A DNA stretch of 64,000 nucleotides from CAYNRE01 sp964399535 (lineage in GTDB: Bacteria; Planctomycetota; Planctomycetia; Pirellulales; CAYNRE01). The notes beneath the pieces were generated by a model. That model was not told where the DNA came from and made no database searches. It was given only the letters and a program-made list of their open reading frames with translations. The stretch is taken from assembly GCA_964399535.1 (NCBI GenBank), contig CAYNRE010000017.1:1-64000 (forward strand). Reading direction: 5' to 3'. This document shows positions 33,056 to 42,399 of this stretch, one piece after another (position 1 is the stretch's first letter; every line of letters begins with the position of its first letter). A program made the translations under genes and the position numbers.

Positions 33056-36000
33056 TTAATCGACGTAAAGAAATTCGTTGCTGTTCAAGAGGGCCCGGGC
33101 CAGGGCCGGCAAACCGTGTTGGCGCACCAGCGCTGTCGCGCTGGCCAGCTCCCGCGAACTAGCTTCCCGACCATAGACCAAGACAAACGCCCGCTCGATC
33201 CGAGGGCTGCCCGGGGGAGCCTCGCGCTCGAGCCGTTCGGCCAGGGCGGCACACATGCGCAGCACGAAGGAATGATTCAGCAGGGCCAGCGCCTGAAGCG
33301 GGGTCGTGGTCACGGCTCGCCGCGGCGAGGGTACCGACGGGTCGGGGCAGTCGAGCGTGTCGAGCAGCCCTCCCCGCCCCCCTCGGGTCCAGGTGCGGTA
33401 AACGGTTCGCCGCTCAAACTGCGGCCCTACCGGATCGGCCGGCAAATACGACCAGGTGCCCGAGCGGTTGATCTCCTGAAAATCGCGAAACCCTGGGCCA
33501 CCGGCCTGCGGGTTGAGCCGCCCGGCGGCGGCCAGCATGGCGTCGCGCACGGCCTCGGCCTCGAGCCGGCGGGGAGAGTAGCGCCAAATCAGACGATTGT
33601 CACGGTCGATGGCCAGCGCCTCGGGGCGCGCCAGCGACGCCTGGCGATACGTGTGGCTCAGCAAGATCAGACGGTGAATGTGGCTGAGCCGATAATCGTG
33701 CTCGACAAGCTCGGCCGCCAGCCAGTCGAGCAACTCGGGATGCGAAGGCCGACCGCCGTTGAAGCCGAAGTCGTTCGGGGTCTCGACCAAACCGGTGCCG
33801 AAGTGGTGATGCCAGAGCCGATTGACGATGACTCGGGCGAAGAGCGGGTTCTCGCGCGAGGTGATCCATTCGGCCAGGGCCCGGCGGGCCGATTCTTGAG
33901 GAGCATCGGTCGGCAGGCCGAAATCGGCCGAAGGGCCAGACACGGCACGAATGCCCGCGGGTGCAATTTCGTCGGCGGCCAAACGCGGGTCGCCCCGCCG
34001 CAAGAGACGCGTGGGCTGCGACGGACGAGCGACACAGACGTAGGCCATCTGCCGCTCGGCGCTGCCCAGTTGCTGATCGACCCGTTTGACCGCGGCGATC
34101 AGCTCGGCCCGTTGCCAGGCAGTTTCGCGATCCAGCGCGGCCACCACGGCCGCCTCGGGCAGGTAATCGACCAGGGCCGCCACTTGCCCTGCGGAAAGTG
34201 CCTGGCCGTAAACGGCGGCTCGACGCAACCCGCCCGTCAGCAGCTTGCCCGGCGCGGCAGGCGAATGCCTTAGGCCCAAGATCATTTGGCTTGTGCCGGC
34301 CCGAAAGGTTACGGGCCGCGTGGCCGAGGCCACATAGGGCTGGCCATAGTGGGCCCCATTGCGGTAGGCGGTGATGCTGCCGTCGGCGGCGTAGACCAAC
34401 GTGATGGCGACGGCATCGTCGGGGCCGGCGGTTTCCTCGGGCCCCTGGAACGATTGGGTTCGTCGGAAGAACTCGCTGCCGGCCATCCAGCGGCGCGGCT
34501 GCATTTCGCCGAAAACGATGGCGTCGAACTCGGCCCCGTCGAGCGTCTGAACGCCCAGCGCGGCGCCCCCCTGCTGATCGAGCCCGGCGAGCATCACTTC
34601 CGCGTGCAGCGTTTTTTCGGTCAGGTCGCGCTCCAACGGGACCGAGACGGCGTAGCCCGTACTCCCGTCGAGTTCCAGTCCGCGCGCCGAGAGCGAAGCA
34701 CTGCCCACGAGGGTCAGTTCGCGCGCCGAGGGTGAGCCTCCGAGCGCGTCGCTAAAGTCCCACTGGGCCAAGGGCGGGGGTGGGGACTCGGTTAGTCCTC
34801 CGGCGTCGGCACGCAACCGTGCCCGCACCGGTTCGTCGATGGCCTCGATGGCGGCCAGCAATCCGGCGCGCTCAGCTTTCCACGAGGCCACCTGTGACCG
34901 CCGCTGCTCGGTGGTGCCGCGTGGCGGCAACTCTTTCTCTCCCTGACGCACCCCGGACAACCCCGCCGATAGTGCGTAGTATTCCGCCTGGGTGATGGGG
35001 TCGAACTTATGGTCGTGGCAGCGGGCACATTGGGCCGTGAGCCCCAGGAAGGTCTGTGAGACGGTCGAAACCAGATCCTCCAGCTCGTCTTGCCGCACCA
35101 CCGCTTTCATGGCGGCGCTTTGCTGGTTTTGCCCCGGCGTATCGTAGGGGCCCGCAACCAGAAAGCCCGTGGCGATCCAAGCCTCGGGGTCGTCGGGCGC
35201 TAGCACGTCGCCGGCGATCTGCAACCGGGCAAACCAGTCGTAGGGCATGTCGCGCTGAAATGCGGCGATGACCCAGTCGCGGTAGGGCCAGGCGTGGCGG
35301 CGGGGTTCGTCGTATTCAAACCCATGACTCTCGCCGAAGCGGGCTACGTCGAGCCAGTGCCGGGCCCAGCGCTCGCCGTAGCCGGGCGAGTCGAGCAGAC
35401 GATCGACCAGCCGCGCGTAGGCGCCGGCCGATTCGTCAGCCAGGAATTCTGACATCGCTTCCGGCGTGGGGGGCAGCCCGGTCAGGTCGAAGTTTAGTCG
35501 GCGAAACAGCACCCGGCGCTCGGCCTGCGGCGAAGGAGTCAGTCCGGCTTCGGCCAGACGGGCACCTACGAACCGGTCGATCGCCCCCTGACTCGTCCAG
35601 CCTTGTGGTAACTCCGGCGGCGCCGGGCGGTGAATGGGCTGAAGCGACCACCAGTCGTAGCCGGCTCGGCGTTCACTGGAGTAGCGAAACCGATCGATCG
35701 GTTCGCTGCCCCAAGGGCAGCCATCGGCAATCCACTGCCTCAGAAGTTCCCGCTCCGCTTCAGGCACGGTGACTTCGGGGGGCATTTCGCCCGAGGAAAC
35801 GCGCTGCCAGAGCAGGCTCTCATCGGGGCTGCTGGGCCTGACCGCGGGGCCGCTTTCACCACCGGCCAAGGCGCTTGCCCGCCGAGAGAGGTCGAGCCCC
35901 GCTTCGGCGTCGGCTCCTTGGTGGCAATCCAGGCAATAGCGTGCGAGCAACGGGGCGATCTGGCGGTCGAATCGCTCGGTTGACCAGGCTGAACCTGATT

Positions 36001-36112
36001 CCGGTTCATGAGCAGCCCCGGAGCCGGGCGAGGCGAGAGCCAACAGCAGGGCCGCGACGGCCCAGCCCGGCCTTACCTTGCGGGAACGCGCGGCACCGCG
36101 GCATTCGATCAC
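33056..36112 (-). CDS. PSD1 / planctomycete cytochrome C protein with LamG-like insert
   Basis: 1018 residues from a GTG with GGGAGG nine bases upstream. Order: signal peptide, cytochrome-c-like CLDCH (Cys60, Cys63, His64), DUF1549 (RHWLDVARFGESHGFEYD), a concanavalin A-like/LamG-type sandwich (codons ~34165-34795, with LDGSTGYAVSVP and ITAYRNGAHYGQPY), then DUF1553 (FARVIVNRLWHHHFGTGLV). The inserted domain sits where copy 1 has a golvesin-like domain, so the pairs likely bind different glycans. Partner of the DUF1501 protein at 31581. Confidence 0.9.
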   Translation of the reverse strand: MIECRGAARSRKVRPGWAVAALLLALASPGSGAAHEPESGSAWSTERFDRQIAPLLARYCLDCHQGADAEAGLDLSRRASALAGGESGPAVRPSSPDESLLWQRVSSGEMPPEVTVPEAERELLRQWIADGCPWGSEPIDRFRYSSERRAGYDWWSLQPIHRPAPPELPQGWTSQGAIDRFVGARLAEAGLTPSPQAERRVLFRRLNFDLTGLPPTPEAMSEFLADESAGAYARLVDRLLDSPGYGERWARHWLDVARFGESHGFEYDEPRRHAWPYRDWVIAAFQRDMPYDWFARLQIAGDVLAPDDPEAWIATGFLVAGPYDTPGQNQQSAAMKAVVRQDELEDLVSTVSQTFLGLTAQCARCHDHKFDPITQAEYYALSAGLSGVRQGEKELPPRGTTEQRRSQVASWKAERAGLLAAIEAIDEPVRARLRADAGGLTESPPPPLAQWDFSDALGGSPSARELTLVGSASLSARGLELDGSTGYAVSVPLERDLTEKTLHAEVMLAGLDQQGGAALGVQTLDGAEFDAIVFGEMQPRRWMAGSEFFRRTQSFQGPEETAGPDDAVAITLVYAADGSITAYRNGAHYGQPYVASATRPVTFRAGTSQMILGLRHSPAAPGKLLTGGLRRAAVYGQALSAGQVAALVDYLPEAAVVAALDRETAWQRAELIAAVKRVDQQLGSAERQMAYVCVARPSQPTRLLRRGDPRLAADEIAPAGIRAVSGPSADFGLPTDAPQESARRALAEWITSRENPLFARVIVNRLWHHHFGTGLVETPNDFGFNGGRPSHPELLDWLAAELVEHDYRLSHIHRLILLSHTYRQASLARPEALAIDRDNRLIWRYSPRRLEAEAVRDAMLAAAGRLNPQAGGPGFRDFQEINRSGTWSYLPADPVGPQFERRTVYRTWTRGGRGGLLDTLDCPDPSVPSPRRAVTTTPLQALALLNHSFVLRMCAALAERLEREAPPGSPRIERAFVLVYGREASSRELASATALVRQHGLPALARALLNSNEFLYVD

Positions 36113-36501
36113 GCCAAGGGCCTCCCAATTCCGAAACCAATTCGTCCGCTAGAGGGTGCTTGCTCAACGGCGCGAGCCCCTGAGCAGGCCCCCTCGGGCC
36201 ATCCGAGCCATCGCCCCCCGAGGGGGCGCCGAAGGCTGCCGCAGGGTTTTACTGTAAAGTACGGTTCGGCAAGATGCCAACGCACGGGTCCTGGTTGCCC
36301 GCTGGGCCGCCCGAAAAGTGAGTTGAACGGTTAGCCGTCCGGGCGGATTGCGCCCGGCGTCTCGATTCGCACTCCGACTGGCGGGCCGGGGAAGGGCCAA
36401 CGATAATCGAGGTTTGCCTAACTGAGGGCAGGCAAGGGGAACCGCTGGGCCGGGTGCGGACTGGCGCAAGCCGGCGTTCGTGGGACTCGACTGGGATACA
36501 C
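36113..36501. other. Divergent intergenic region
   Basis: 389 bases between PSD1 (-) and the radical SAM gene (+). Contains a GC hairpin near 36211-36226 and a 7-bp stem (36339-36345 with 36351-36357). No supported gene or RNA is seen. Confidence 0.4.
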
Positions 36502-38493
36502 ATGTCAGCCGCTTACCGGGAACCATTGGCTTCGTCTCCGCGCGACGGCGCGGCGGAAGCACCGTCGGCGCTCACCCGCGGGTTCGTTCGCCACCCGGCG
36601 GTGCCCGCCCAGTTGCGGGAAACGCTCGAGCAGTCGGCCGCGGTCGAAGCGGCTTGGCGCCGGCAGTCGAGCGCGCAAAGTGGCCTGCTGGGCAGCGATT
36701 GGTTCCTCGCCGACCAGCACGATCGAATCCTCGAGTCGCAGGCGTCTCCAACTGGAATCTTGGCCCAGGTGGGCCCTCTGACCGGCGGCTGCACCAATGA
36801 CGAGCTGTTCGCAAGATTGCTCGAGCGAATCGGCCCCGATGTGGCCGTGTTGACGGAGGAGAGCGCCACTAGCCATCTCGCGCGGCAGGTGGCGTTTCGT
36901 GACCCGGCCGGCCGGGTTACTTATCTCGCGGCGTTAACGCTGCCCAGGTACGACGATCGTGGCGAATTGAGCGGCTCACGCACCCTCATCGCCGTGCAAT
37001 CGCTGCCCGCAGGGTTCCGCTGGCCCGAGCCCGAGGCACGTTCCGCTCCCCAGTCGAGCAGCGCCCCGTCAGGCGACTGCGCGTCCGACCAGGAGCAGGC
37101 TAGCGCCGCGGCAACTTCGAACCCCGCGGGCTTGGCCCAGGCGGAGCCCGCGTCCTCTTCCGGCGCTGAAGCTCTCCATGGCGAGCCCCCCGGCCAGCCG
37201 GCGCCTCCCGCGACGCTCTGCGCGGTTCCCTGGCTGAACCTGAGCCTGGATGTCGACGGAACGGTCCGGCCCTGCTGCATGTTTGCTCACCTCTATGGCG
37301 AAGAAGGCGCCGCCTACGGCAATTTGAAAACGCACTCGCTGCCCGAGCTGTGGAATTCGCCGGGCATGGTGGCGCTGCGGCAACAGTTTCGGGCGGGAGA
37401 GAAGCCTGCGCCCTGCCGGCGCTGCTGGGACGAGGAATCGGCCGGCATTCGCAGTTTTCGGCAAACCTTTGAGCCGCACCGGGTGCGCGGCGTTCAGCTC
37501 GACTTCGACAATTTCACCCCCGCCCACCCGATCACGCTCGATTTGAAACTGAGCAACCGCTGTAATTTGAAATGCCGGATCTGCAGCCCGCTGGCCTCGA
37601 CGCTGTTCCTGGCCGAATCGCTTCGCCACCGCGACGGCGAACCCGAGTTCCTCGAATACCTGACCCGCGAGCAAGACTACCTGCAATCGAACAAAATCAC
37701 CCGGCAGGAACACAACCTGGCCGAATTCCGCCGCTGGCTGCCCCACTTGCAGCACATTGAGCTGTTCGGCGGGGAGACGACCATCTCGGACGAGGTTGAG
37801 GAGTTGGAGCGGCTCATGGTCGACGGTGGCTACGCCGGCAATATCAGCCTGCTGTTCAACACCAACATTACCGTATTCAGCCCACCGGCGATCGAACGCT
37901 GGCGGCGCTTTCGCCGGGTCGACATCTGCCTGAGCCTGGACGACATCGAGCAGCGACTCGAGTTCCAACGGCATCCGGCTCGATGGGAAAAGGTGCGCGC
38001 CAACGTGGCCAAGTATGCCGAACTGGCCGAACCGAACATTCGCGTGACGCTGTTTTGTTCGGTCAGTTCGTACAACGTGTACTACCTGCCCGAAATCGCC
38101 CGCTGGGCCATGCAACACTGCCCGACCCTCGAGCTGGCACTGAACTATGTGCACTACGATCCGCCGTTTTGCGTGAAGCACATGCCGCCGGGGTTGAAGC
38201 AGACCGTACGGGCCCGGCTGCTGGCGGTAGCCGCCGAGCTCGAGAACTGGCCGGAACCCTCGCCCGGCAACCGGATCGAACAGGCCCAGGCCGACCGTGC
38301 CCGCGAGGCCAGCGAGCGGCTGCGCGACGCGGCCGGTTTCATCGCCAGCGGCGAGGCCGACCCGGCCCAGTGGCAAATCTTCTTGCGGCGTACCGCCGAG
38401 CTCGACCGGCTGCGCGGAGAATCGTTCGCCGAGGTGTTTCCCGAACTGCACCAATTGATTCAGGCCGAAGCGGCGCAAGCCGCCGCAGGATAA
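36502..38493 (+). CDS. Radical SAM protein with SPASM/twitch-like cysteine cluster
   Basis: 663 residues from the ATG at 36502. Residues 1-~235 are unassigned, with a possible small domain (~85-175) followed by an Ala/Ser-rich linker. Then a cysteine set as in SPASM/twitch auxiliary clusters: Cys240 (CAVPWLNL), Cys258-259, Cys305 and Cys308. The radical SAM motif CNLKCRIC (Cys354, Cys358, Cys361) follows, with the ELFGGETTISDE segment. The auxiliary cluster thus precedes the catalytic motif, unlike classical SPASM enzymes. It should bind two iron-sulfur clusters and modify a peptide or protein. No precursor peptide is evident within 2 kb. Confidence 0.82.
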   Translation: MSAAYREPLASSPRDGAAEAPSALTRGFVRHPAVPAQLRETLEQSAAVEAAWRRQSSAQSGLLGSDWFLADQHDRILESQASPTGILAQVGPLTGGCTNDELFARLLERIGPDVAVLTEESATSHLARQVAFRDPAGRVTYLAALTLPRYDDRGELSGSRTLIAVQSLPAGFRWPEPEARSAPQSSSAPSGDCASDQEQASAAATSNPAGLAQAEPASSSGAEALHGEPPGQPAPPATLCAVPWLNLSLDVDGTVRPCCMFAHLYGEEGAAYGNLKTHSLPELWNSPGMVALRQQFRAGEKPAPCRRCWDEESAGIRSFRQTFEPHRVRGVQLDFDNFTPAHPITLDLKLSNRCNLKCRICSPLASTLFLAESLRHRDGEPEFLEYLTREQDYLQSNKITRQEHNLAEFRRWLPHLQHIELFGGETTISDEVEELERLMVDGGYAGNISLLFNTNITVFSPPAIERWRRFRRVDICLSLDDIEQRLEFQRHPARWEKVRANVAKYAELAEPNIRVTLFCSVSSYNVYYLPEIARWAMQHCPTLELALNYVHYDPPFCVKHMPPGLKQTVRARLLAVAAELENWPEPSPGNRIEQAQADRAREASERLRDAAGFIASGEADPAQWQIFLRRTAELDRLRGESFAEVFPELHQLIQAEAAQAAAG

Positions 38494-38631
38494 CGCACGC
38501 AGCGCGAGGGTGCGCCGGCGGCGCGGGGCCCCTCGTTACCGCCGCCAGACCGCGCAGCCCATGCGGCCGGCACCCGTAACTCGCGCGAAGCAACCCTGGC
38601 CCGGATCGTTTCTTCCAGCGATTGGCGCGTG

Positions 38632-39135
38632 ATGTCGGGACGAATAGCTCGAACCCACGACGAATACCTGGCCCAGGTCACCCCCGCCCAGCGCAAAGTG
38701 CTCCTAAGGCTGCGTGCGACAGTTCATCGAGTCGTCCCCGAGGCGACCGAATGTATTAGCTACCAGGTACCTTCATTTCGCCTGGGCCGGGTGCTCGTTG
38801 GTTACGGCGCCCGCGATGGGAAGTGTGCACTCTATTTGCTCAGCTCCCAAATCGCGTCCCGATTTCACGACGAACTGAAGTCGTTCGAGATTGGCCGCGG
38901 TTCGATTCATTTCACCCCCGCTCACCCCCTGCCCGACGGCTTACTGGAAAGGCTGATTCGAGCCCGCGTCGAAGAGCTGAGGAAGTTGCCTCCCTCGGGC
39001 GTTCTCCGCCGAACGAATCGGCGCGCCAAGATCACCGGTTCGCGTTCCGTATCGTGCCAGGGGGCCCGCAAGGCTGCGCCGAGAACCAGAAGCCGGCCCA
39101 CCAAGGACGAATCCGGGGATTCGGACAACTCATGA
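38632..39135 (+). CDS. DUF1801 family protein with basic C-terminal tail
   Basis: 167 residues. The ATG at 38632 is taken rather than the GTG just before it. Residues ~8-115 carry the DUF1801 fold (EYLAQVTPAQRKVLLRLR, CISYQVPSF, SIHFTPAHPLPDGLLERLIRAR), about the usual family length. A tail of ~45 residues is rich in Arg, Lys and Ser and may be non-conserved. Related proteins include small iron-chaperone-like proteins; function here unknown. No clear ribosome-binding site. Convergent with the VWA gene. Confidence 0.75.
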   Translation: MSGRIARTHDEYLAQVTPAQRKVLLRLRATVHRVVPEATECISYQVPSFRLGRVLVGYGARDGKCALYLLSSQIASRFHDELKSFEIGRGSIHFTPAHPLPDGLLERLIRARVEELRKLPPSGVLRRTNRRAKITGSRSVSCQGARKAAPRTRSRPTKDESGDSDNS

Positions 39136-39219
39136 CCTGGGCCAGCAAGTGCCGGGCCGCGATGGCCAGGGCCGGAGCATCGGCGCGCCCACAGCGCCAG
39201 CAAGGTAGTGTTAACCCGA

Positions 39220-42200
39220 CTATTCGTCGCTGTTTCGTTTAGGCGGTGTCGCTGTTCGCTTGGCGCGTAGCAACCGAGCCAGGTAGTCGTCCGGCGGGGC
39301 ATCAGCGGCGGGTTTCGACGACGCAGCGCCTGTCTCAAGGGTTGCAACGGGCGCGCCCGCAAGACCTGGTGCGTGTTCATCGCCGCCAGGGTGCCCGTCG
39401 ATCGCGCTCGTTGCGGCCGCTTTTGGGTTCGGTTGCAGCGGTGCCTGTGGGTCGAAGCTAGCGGCGGAACCTGCCCGGGCCTGGCCGTCGCGTACGGCCG
39501 CCTTGCGCTGTTTGAGCCGGTTCAAACGCTGGTCGACGGCCTGCGTGGCCGCTGTGTCCATGCGCATGCGCCCTAGGTGTCGGATCCATTCGCCGCTCAA
39601 TCCGGTCCAATCCACACGGCGGTTGAAAACATCGCCCAGGCAGACGCAGCAGGCCCAAAACAAGAGCCAGTGCCAAGCTGCTTGCCGGCTGCCGCTAGGG
39701 GGCAGATCGTGGCGAAAGGGGTCTTCCAGCGGAAGGGGCGCAAACTTCTCGCGCGATCGGGCCAACACATCGGTCGGTAGCTGAATTACCCGCCCCGGTT
39801 CTCCGCCAGAGGCCGGCACCAGGGCGGCTAACTGTTCGAGCAAGGCGACGCTTCCCGGTTGGCGGCGAAACTCGTCATTCAGCCCCACGGTTACGCCGCA
39901 GCGCAGCAGCGGGCCCTTGGTGCCCGTGACGACCGATGCGAAATACGCTCCCCGTTGGGGAGCGGCAAATTCGGCCACGTAGCGGCCGGGGGCTTCCTGC
40001 TGAAACTCGGCGTCGATCGCCTCGAGGCCGGGCGCAACCACGCTGGCCCGCGGTTCAAGCAGGTTCAGATATCCGTGCTGGGGGTCGAGGGCGGTCAGCA
40101 CGAGCCGAACTCGCGCCCCTTCGACATCGGTGGTGAGCAAGAACCGTCGGTCGTGGTCTTGCGATCGGGCCACCCAGCGCACCATTTGCACGAGCAGCTT
40201 GTCTCGCCCCTCCCACGATTGCCAGGCGCCGGTCCAGCGCTGCCCCAGGTCCGAGGTCCAAACCAAACTGCGCCCCAAACCGAACTGCCAGCTTGCCAGC
40301 AGGGGGTTGGTGCGCCCCGAGGGTTTGGGCAGGGTCAGAGCCAGCTCGACCAGCGGGCTCTCTTTGAGCGTGGTGAGCACGAAACCCGTTAGCGCGGGAA
40401 GCCCCCTTTCCAGGCCGTGCAGCACTTCATGGTCAGAGACCAGCGTGGGGTTGAAGCCAAGTTCCTCCTCGTAAATGAGCGGGCGAGTGACTCGGCGCGC
40501 CTCACGCATGAATATTCGTGGAATGGCTCGCGGCGAAACGGCCCGATAGAACTTGCCTCCACCGCGGCGGGCAATATCGCCCAGCAGGCGCACGTCGGCG
40601 TCGGGCCCCAGTCCTACCGTGGTAACGGTGATGCCGCTGCGGGCCATGGCCGTGGCCATTTGGGTATAATTGCCGTCGGCGGTTTGGCCGTCGGTGAGAA
40701 TGATCATGTGCTTGGCGGCCGCTTCCACACTGCGCAGGGCCTGCATCCCGTCGCTCATGGCCGGGGCCAGGTTCGTGCCCCCCGAGGCGGCCAACCGCTC
40801 GATGCGTAGCAGAACCGATTCTCGGTTGTGTACCTTTGCCATCCGCACGACGGGTTGAGCGGCACTGTCGAAGGCGGTCACCCCCAGGTAATCGCGTCGG
40901 CTCAGCACTTTGACCGCCTCGACCGCGGCGGCGCGACACATGTTCATCTTCTCGCCTGCCATCGAGCTCGATTTGTCGATCACCAGCATCAGCGCGCCCG
41001 AGGGAATCACACGTTCGCTCTGCACCTGAAAATCGACCGGCATGGCCTCTTCCAACGGCGTTTCGTCCCAGCCGCCGGCCCCAAAGCTGTTGGGCCCGCC
41101 CAGCAACATCAGGCCACACCCCAGCCGGCTGGTGTTTTCGACCAGCATCTTTACTTGGTCGTCGCTGATCAGCGTCACATCGTCGGCCCCGCGATCGCCT
41201 GTGCGGGGCACATCGGCCAAAACGACCGCGTCGTAGGGCTGCAGCTCGGCCAAGCTGGTAAACAGCTGGTCGGTTCGCCGGATGTCGACCTGAAACCGCT
41301 CTTGCCGCAGTACTTCGGCCAGCGGACCAAAATCGGCCTGGCGATCGGGCTCCATCACCAGCAATACCCGCGCCGGGCCGCTAACCTGGGCAAATGCCGT
41401 GGCGGTGTTGTTCTGGGCCGTGGCGTCGCCCGACAACGGCTCGGGAACGAACCGCGCCCGGTAGGTATAGAAACCGGCCGCTTCGAGCCGCTCGGGCAGA
41501 GTGAAAACCTGAGCGCCTGGGCGAACTTCAATCGGCTGATCGGCCAGCGTGGTTGGCTCGCCATCGGCCAACCGCTCGACCAGCAGCCGGCCGCGAACCG
41601 GCCCGGCGGTTTTCAAAGTTTGTTCGAGCACCACGCGCACGTCGAAGGGAGCCGACGCCCTGGGGGCCGCCGGCGCTAGAACGTGTTCAACTACCACGTC
41701 GGCGGTGCTACCCCGGGCCAGGGGAACTACGTCGATGCTGCCCCCTTCCGCAGAGAATCGCCGGGCCTCGGCCAAAGCATCGCCCTGAGTTTCGTGCCCG
41801 TCTGAGAGAACCACGATGCGCTTGGCGGCGTCGGCAGGAAAAATCGCTCGCGCCAGCCGCAAGGCAGCGGCCAAGTCGGTTTGCTCGGGAGCGATCTTCG
41901 ACTCGAAAGCTGCGGGCAGATCGACTTCGCCCTCCCAGGGAGGCAACTCGACCGCGGCTTCGGACCCGAAGGTAATGACCCCAACGATATCTCCCCGGGC
42001 GGTCCTGCGCTGCCGGTGAATCGACCGGTCCAGGTACTGCATCACGGCCGGCAACCGGTCGGTGGGAATACTTAAAGACCGATCGACCGCGAATACCACC
42101 GCCAAGCGGTCGGTGCGGCGTACCAGGTTTACCTCGGCCAGGGCCATTACCACGGCCACCAGCACCGCCCACCGCAGCCAGATCGCCAGCCACCACCGGC

Positions 42201-42315
42201 CAGGGCCCAGCCCTGCAAGCGAGCGCCGTGCCCAGAGCCAAACGACCGGCAACAAGAGCAGCAGCCCGAAATAGCCCGGCTGGTCGAATGTCAGACTCCA
42301 GGGCATTGCCTGCAT
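39220..42315 (-). CDS. Membrane protein with two von Willebrand A domains
   Basis: 1031 residues; GAAGGTG precedes the ATG at 42313-42315. Two hydrophobic segments at residues ~15-30 and 40-60, then VWA domain 1 with MIDAS D78-x-S-x-S (Asp78, Ser80, Ser82). A region with LLGGPNSFGAGGW (405-416) like glutamine-amidotransferase-fold proteins follows. Next come VWA domain 2 with D447, S449, S451 and TILTDG-like segments, beta-sandwich parts, and a late membrane segment (~910-930). A polar C-tail has DYLARLLRAK. It belongs to the BatA-like planctomycete group, presumably a surface or stress-related scaffold. No MoxR-type ATPase gene lies next to it. Confidence 0.85.
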   Translation of the reverse strand: MQAMPWSLTFDQPGYFGLLLLLPVVWLWARRSLAGLGPGRWWLAIWLRWAVLVAVVMALAEVNLVRRTDRLAVVFAVDRSLSIPTDRLPAVMQYLDRSIHRQRRTARGDIVGVITFGSEAAVELPPWEGEVDLPAAFESKIAPEQTDLAAALRLARAIFPADAAKRIVVLSDGHETQGDALAEARRFSAEGGSIDVVPLARGSTADVVVEHVLAPAAPRASAPFDVRVVLEQTLKTAGPVRGRLLVERLADGEPTTLADQPIEVRPGAQVFTLPERLEAAGFYTYRARFVPEPLSGDATAQNNTATAFAQVSGPARVLLVMEPDRQADFGPLAEVLRQERFQVDIRRTDQLFTSLAELQPYDAVVLADVPRTGDRGADDVTLISDDQVKMLVENTSRLGCGLMLLGGPNSFGAGGWDETPLEEAMPVDFQVQSERVIPSGALMLVIDKSSSMAGEKMNMCRAAAVEAVKVLSRRDYLGVTAFDSAAQPVVRMAKVHNRESVLLRIERLAASGGTNLAPAMSDGMQALRSVEAAAKHMIILTDGQTADGNYTQMATAMARSGITVTTVGLGPDADVRLLGDIARRGGGKFYRAVSPRAIPRIFMREARRVTRPLIYEEELGFNPTLVSDHEVLHGLERGLPALTGFVLTTLKESPLVELALTLPKPSGRTNPLLASWQFGLGRSLVWTSDLGQRWTGAWQSWEGRDKLLVQMVRWVARSQDHDRRFLLTTDVEGARVRLVLTALDPQHGYLNLLEPRASVVAPGLEAIDAEFQQEAPGRYVAEFAAPQRGAYFASVVTGTKGPLLRCGVTVGLNDEFRRQPGSVALLEQLAALVPASGGEPGRVIQLPTDVLARSREKFAPLPLEDPFRHDLPPSGSRQAAWHWLLFWACCVCLGDVFNRRVDWTGLSGEWIRHLGRMRMDTAATQAVDQRLNRLKQRKAAVRDGQARAGSAASFDPQAPLQPNPKAAATSAIDGHPGGDEHAPGLAGAPVATLETGAASSKPAADAPPDDYLARLLRAKRTATPPKRNSDE

Positions 42316-42399
42316 GGCAGCACCTTCGTTGGGCTTAAAACGAGACAGGGTTCAGGTCCGACCAAGCGACGGGTCTGAACCGCGCGAGATCTCATTGGG

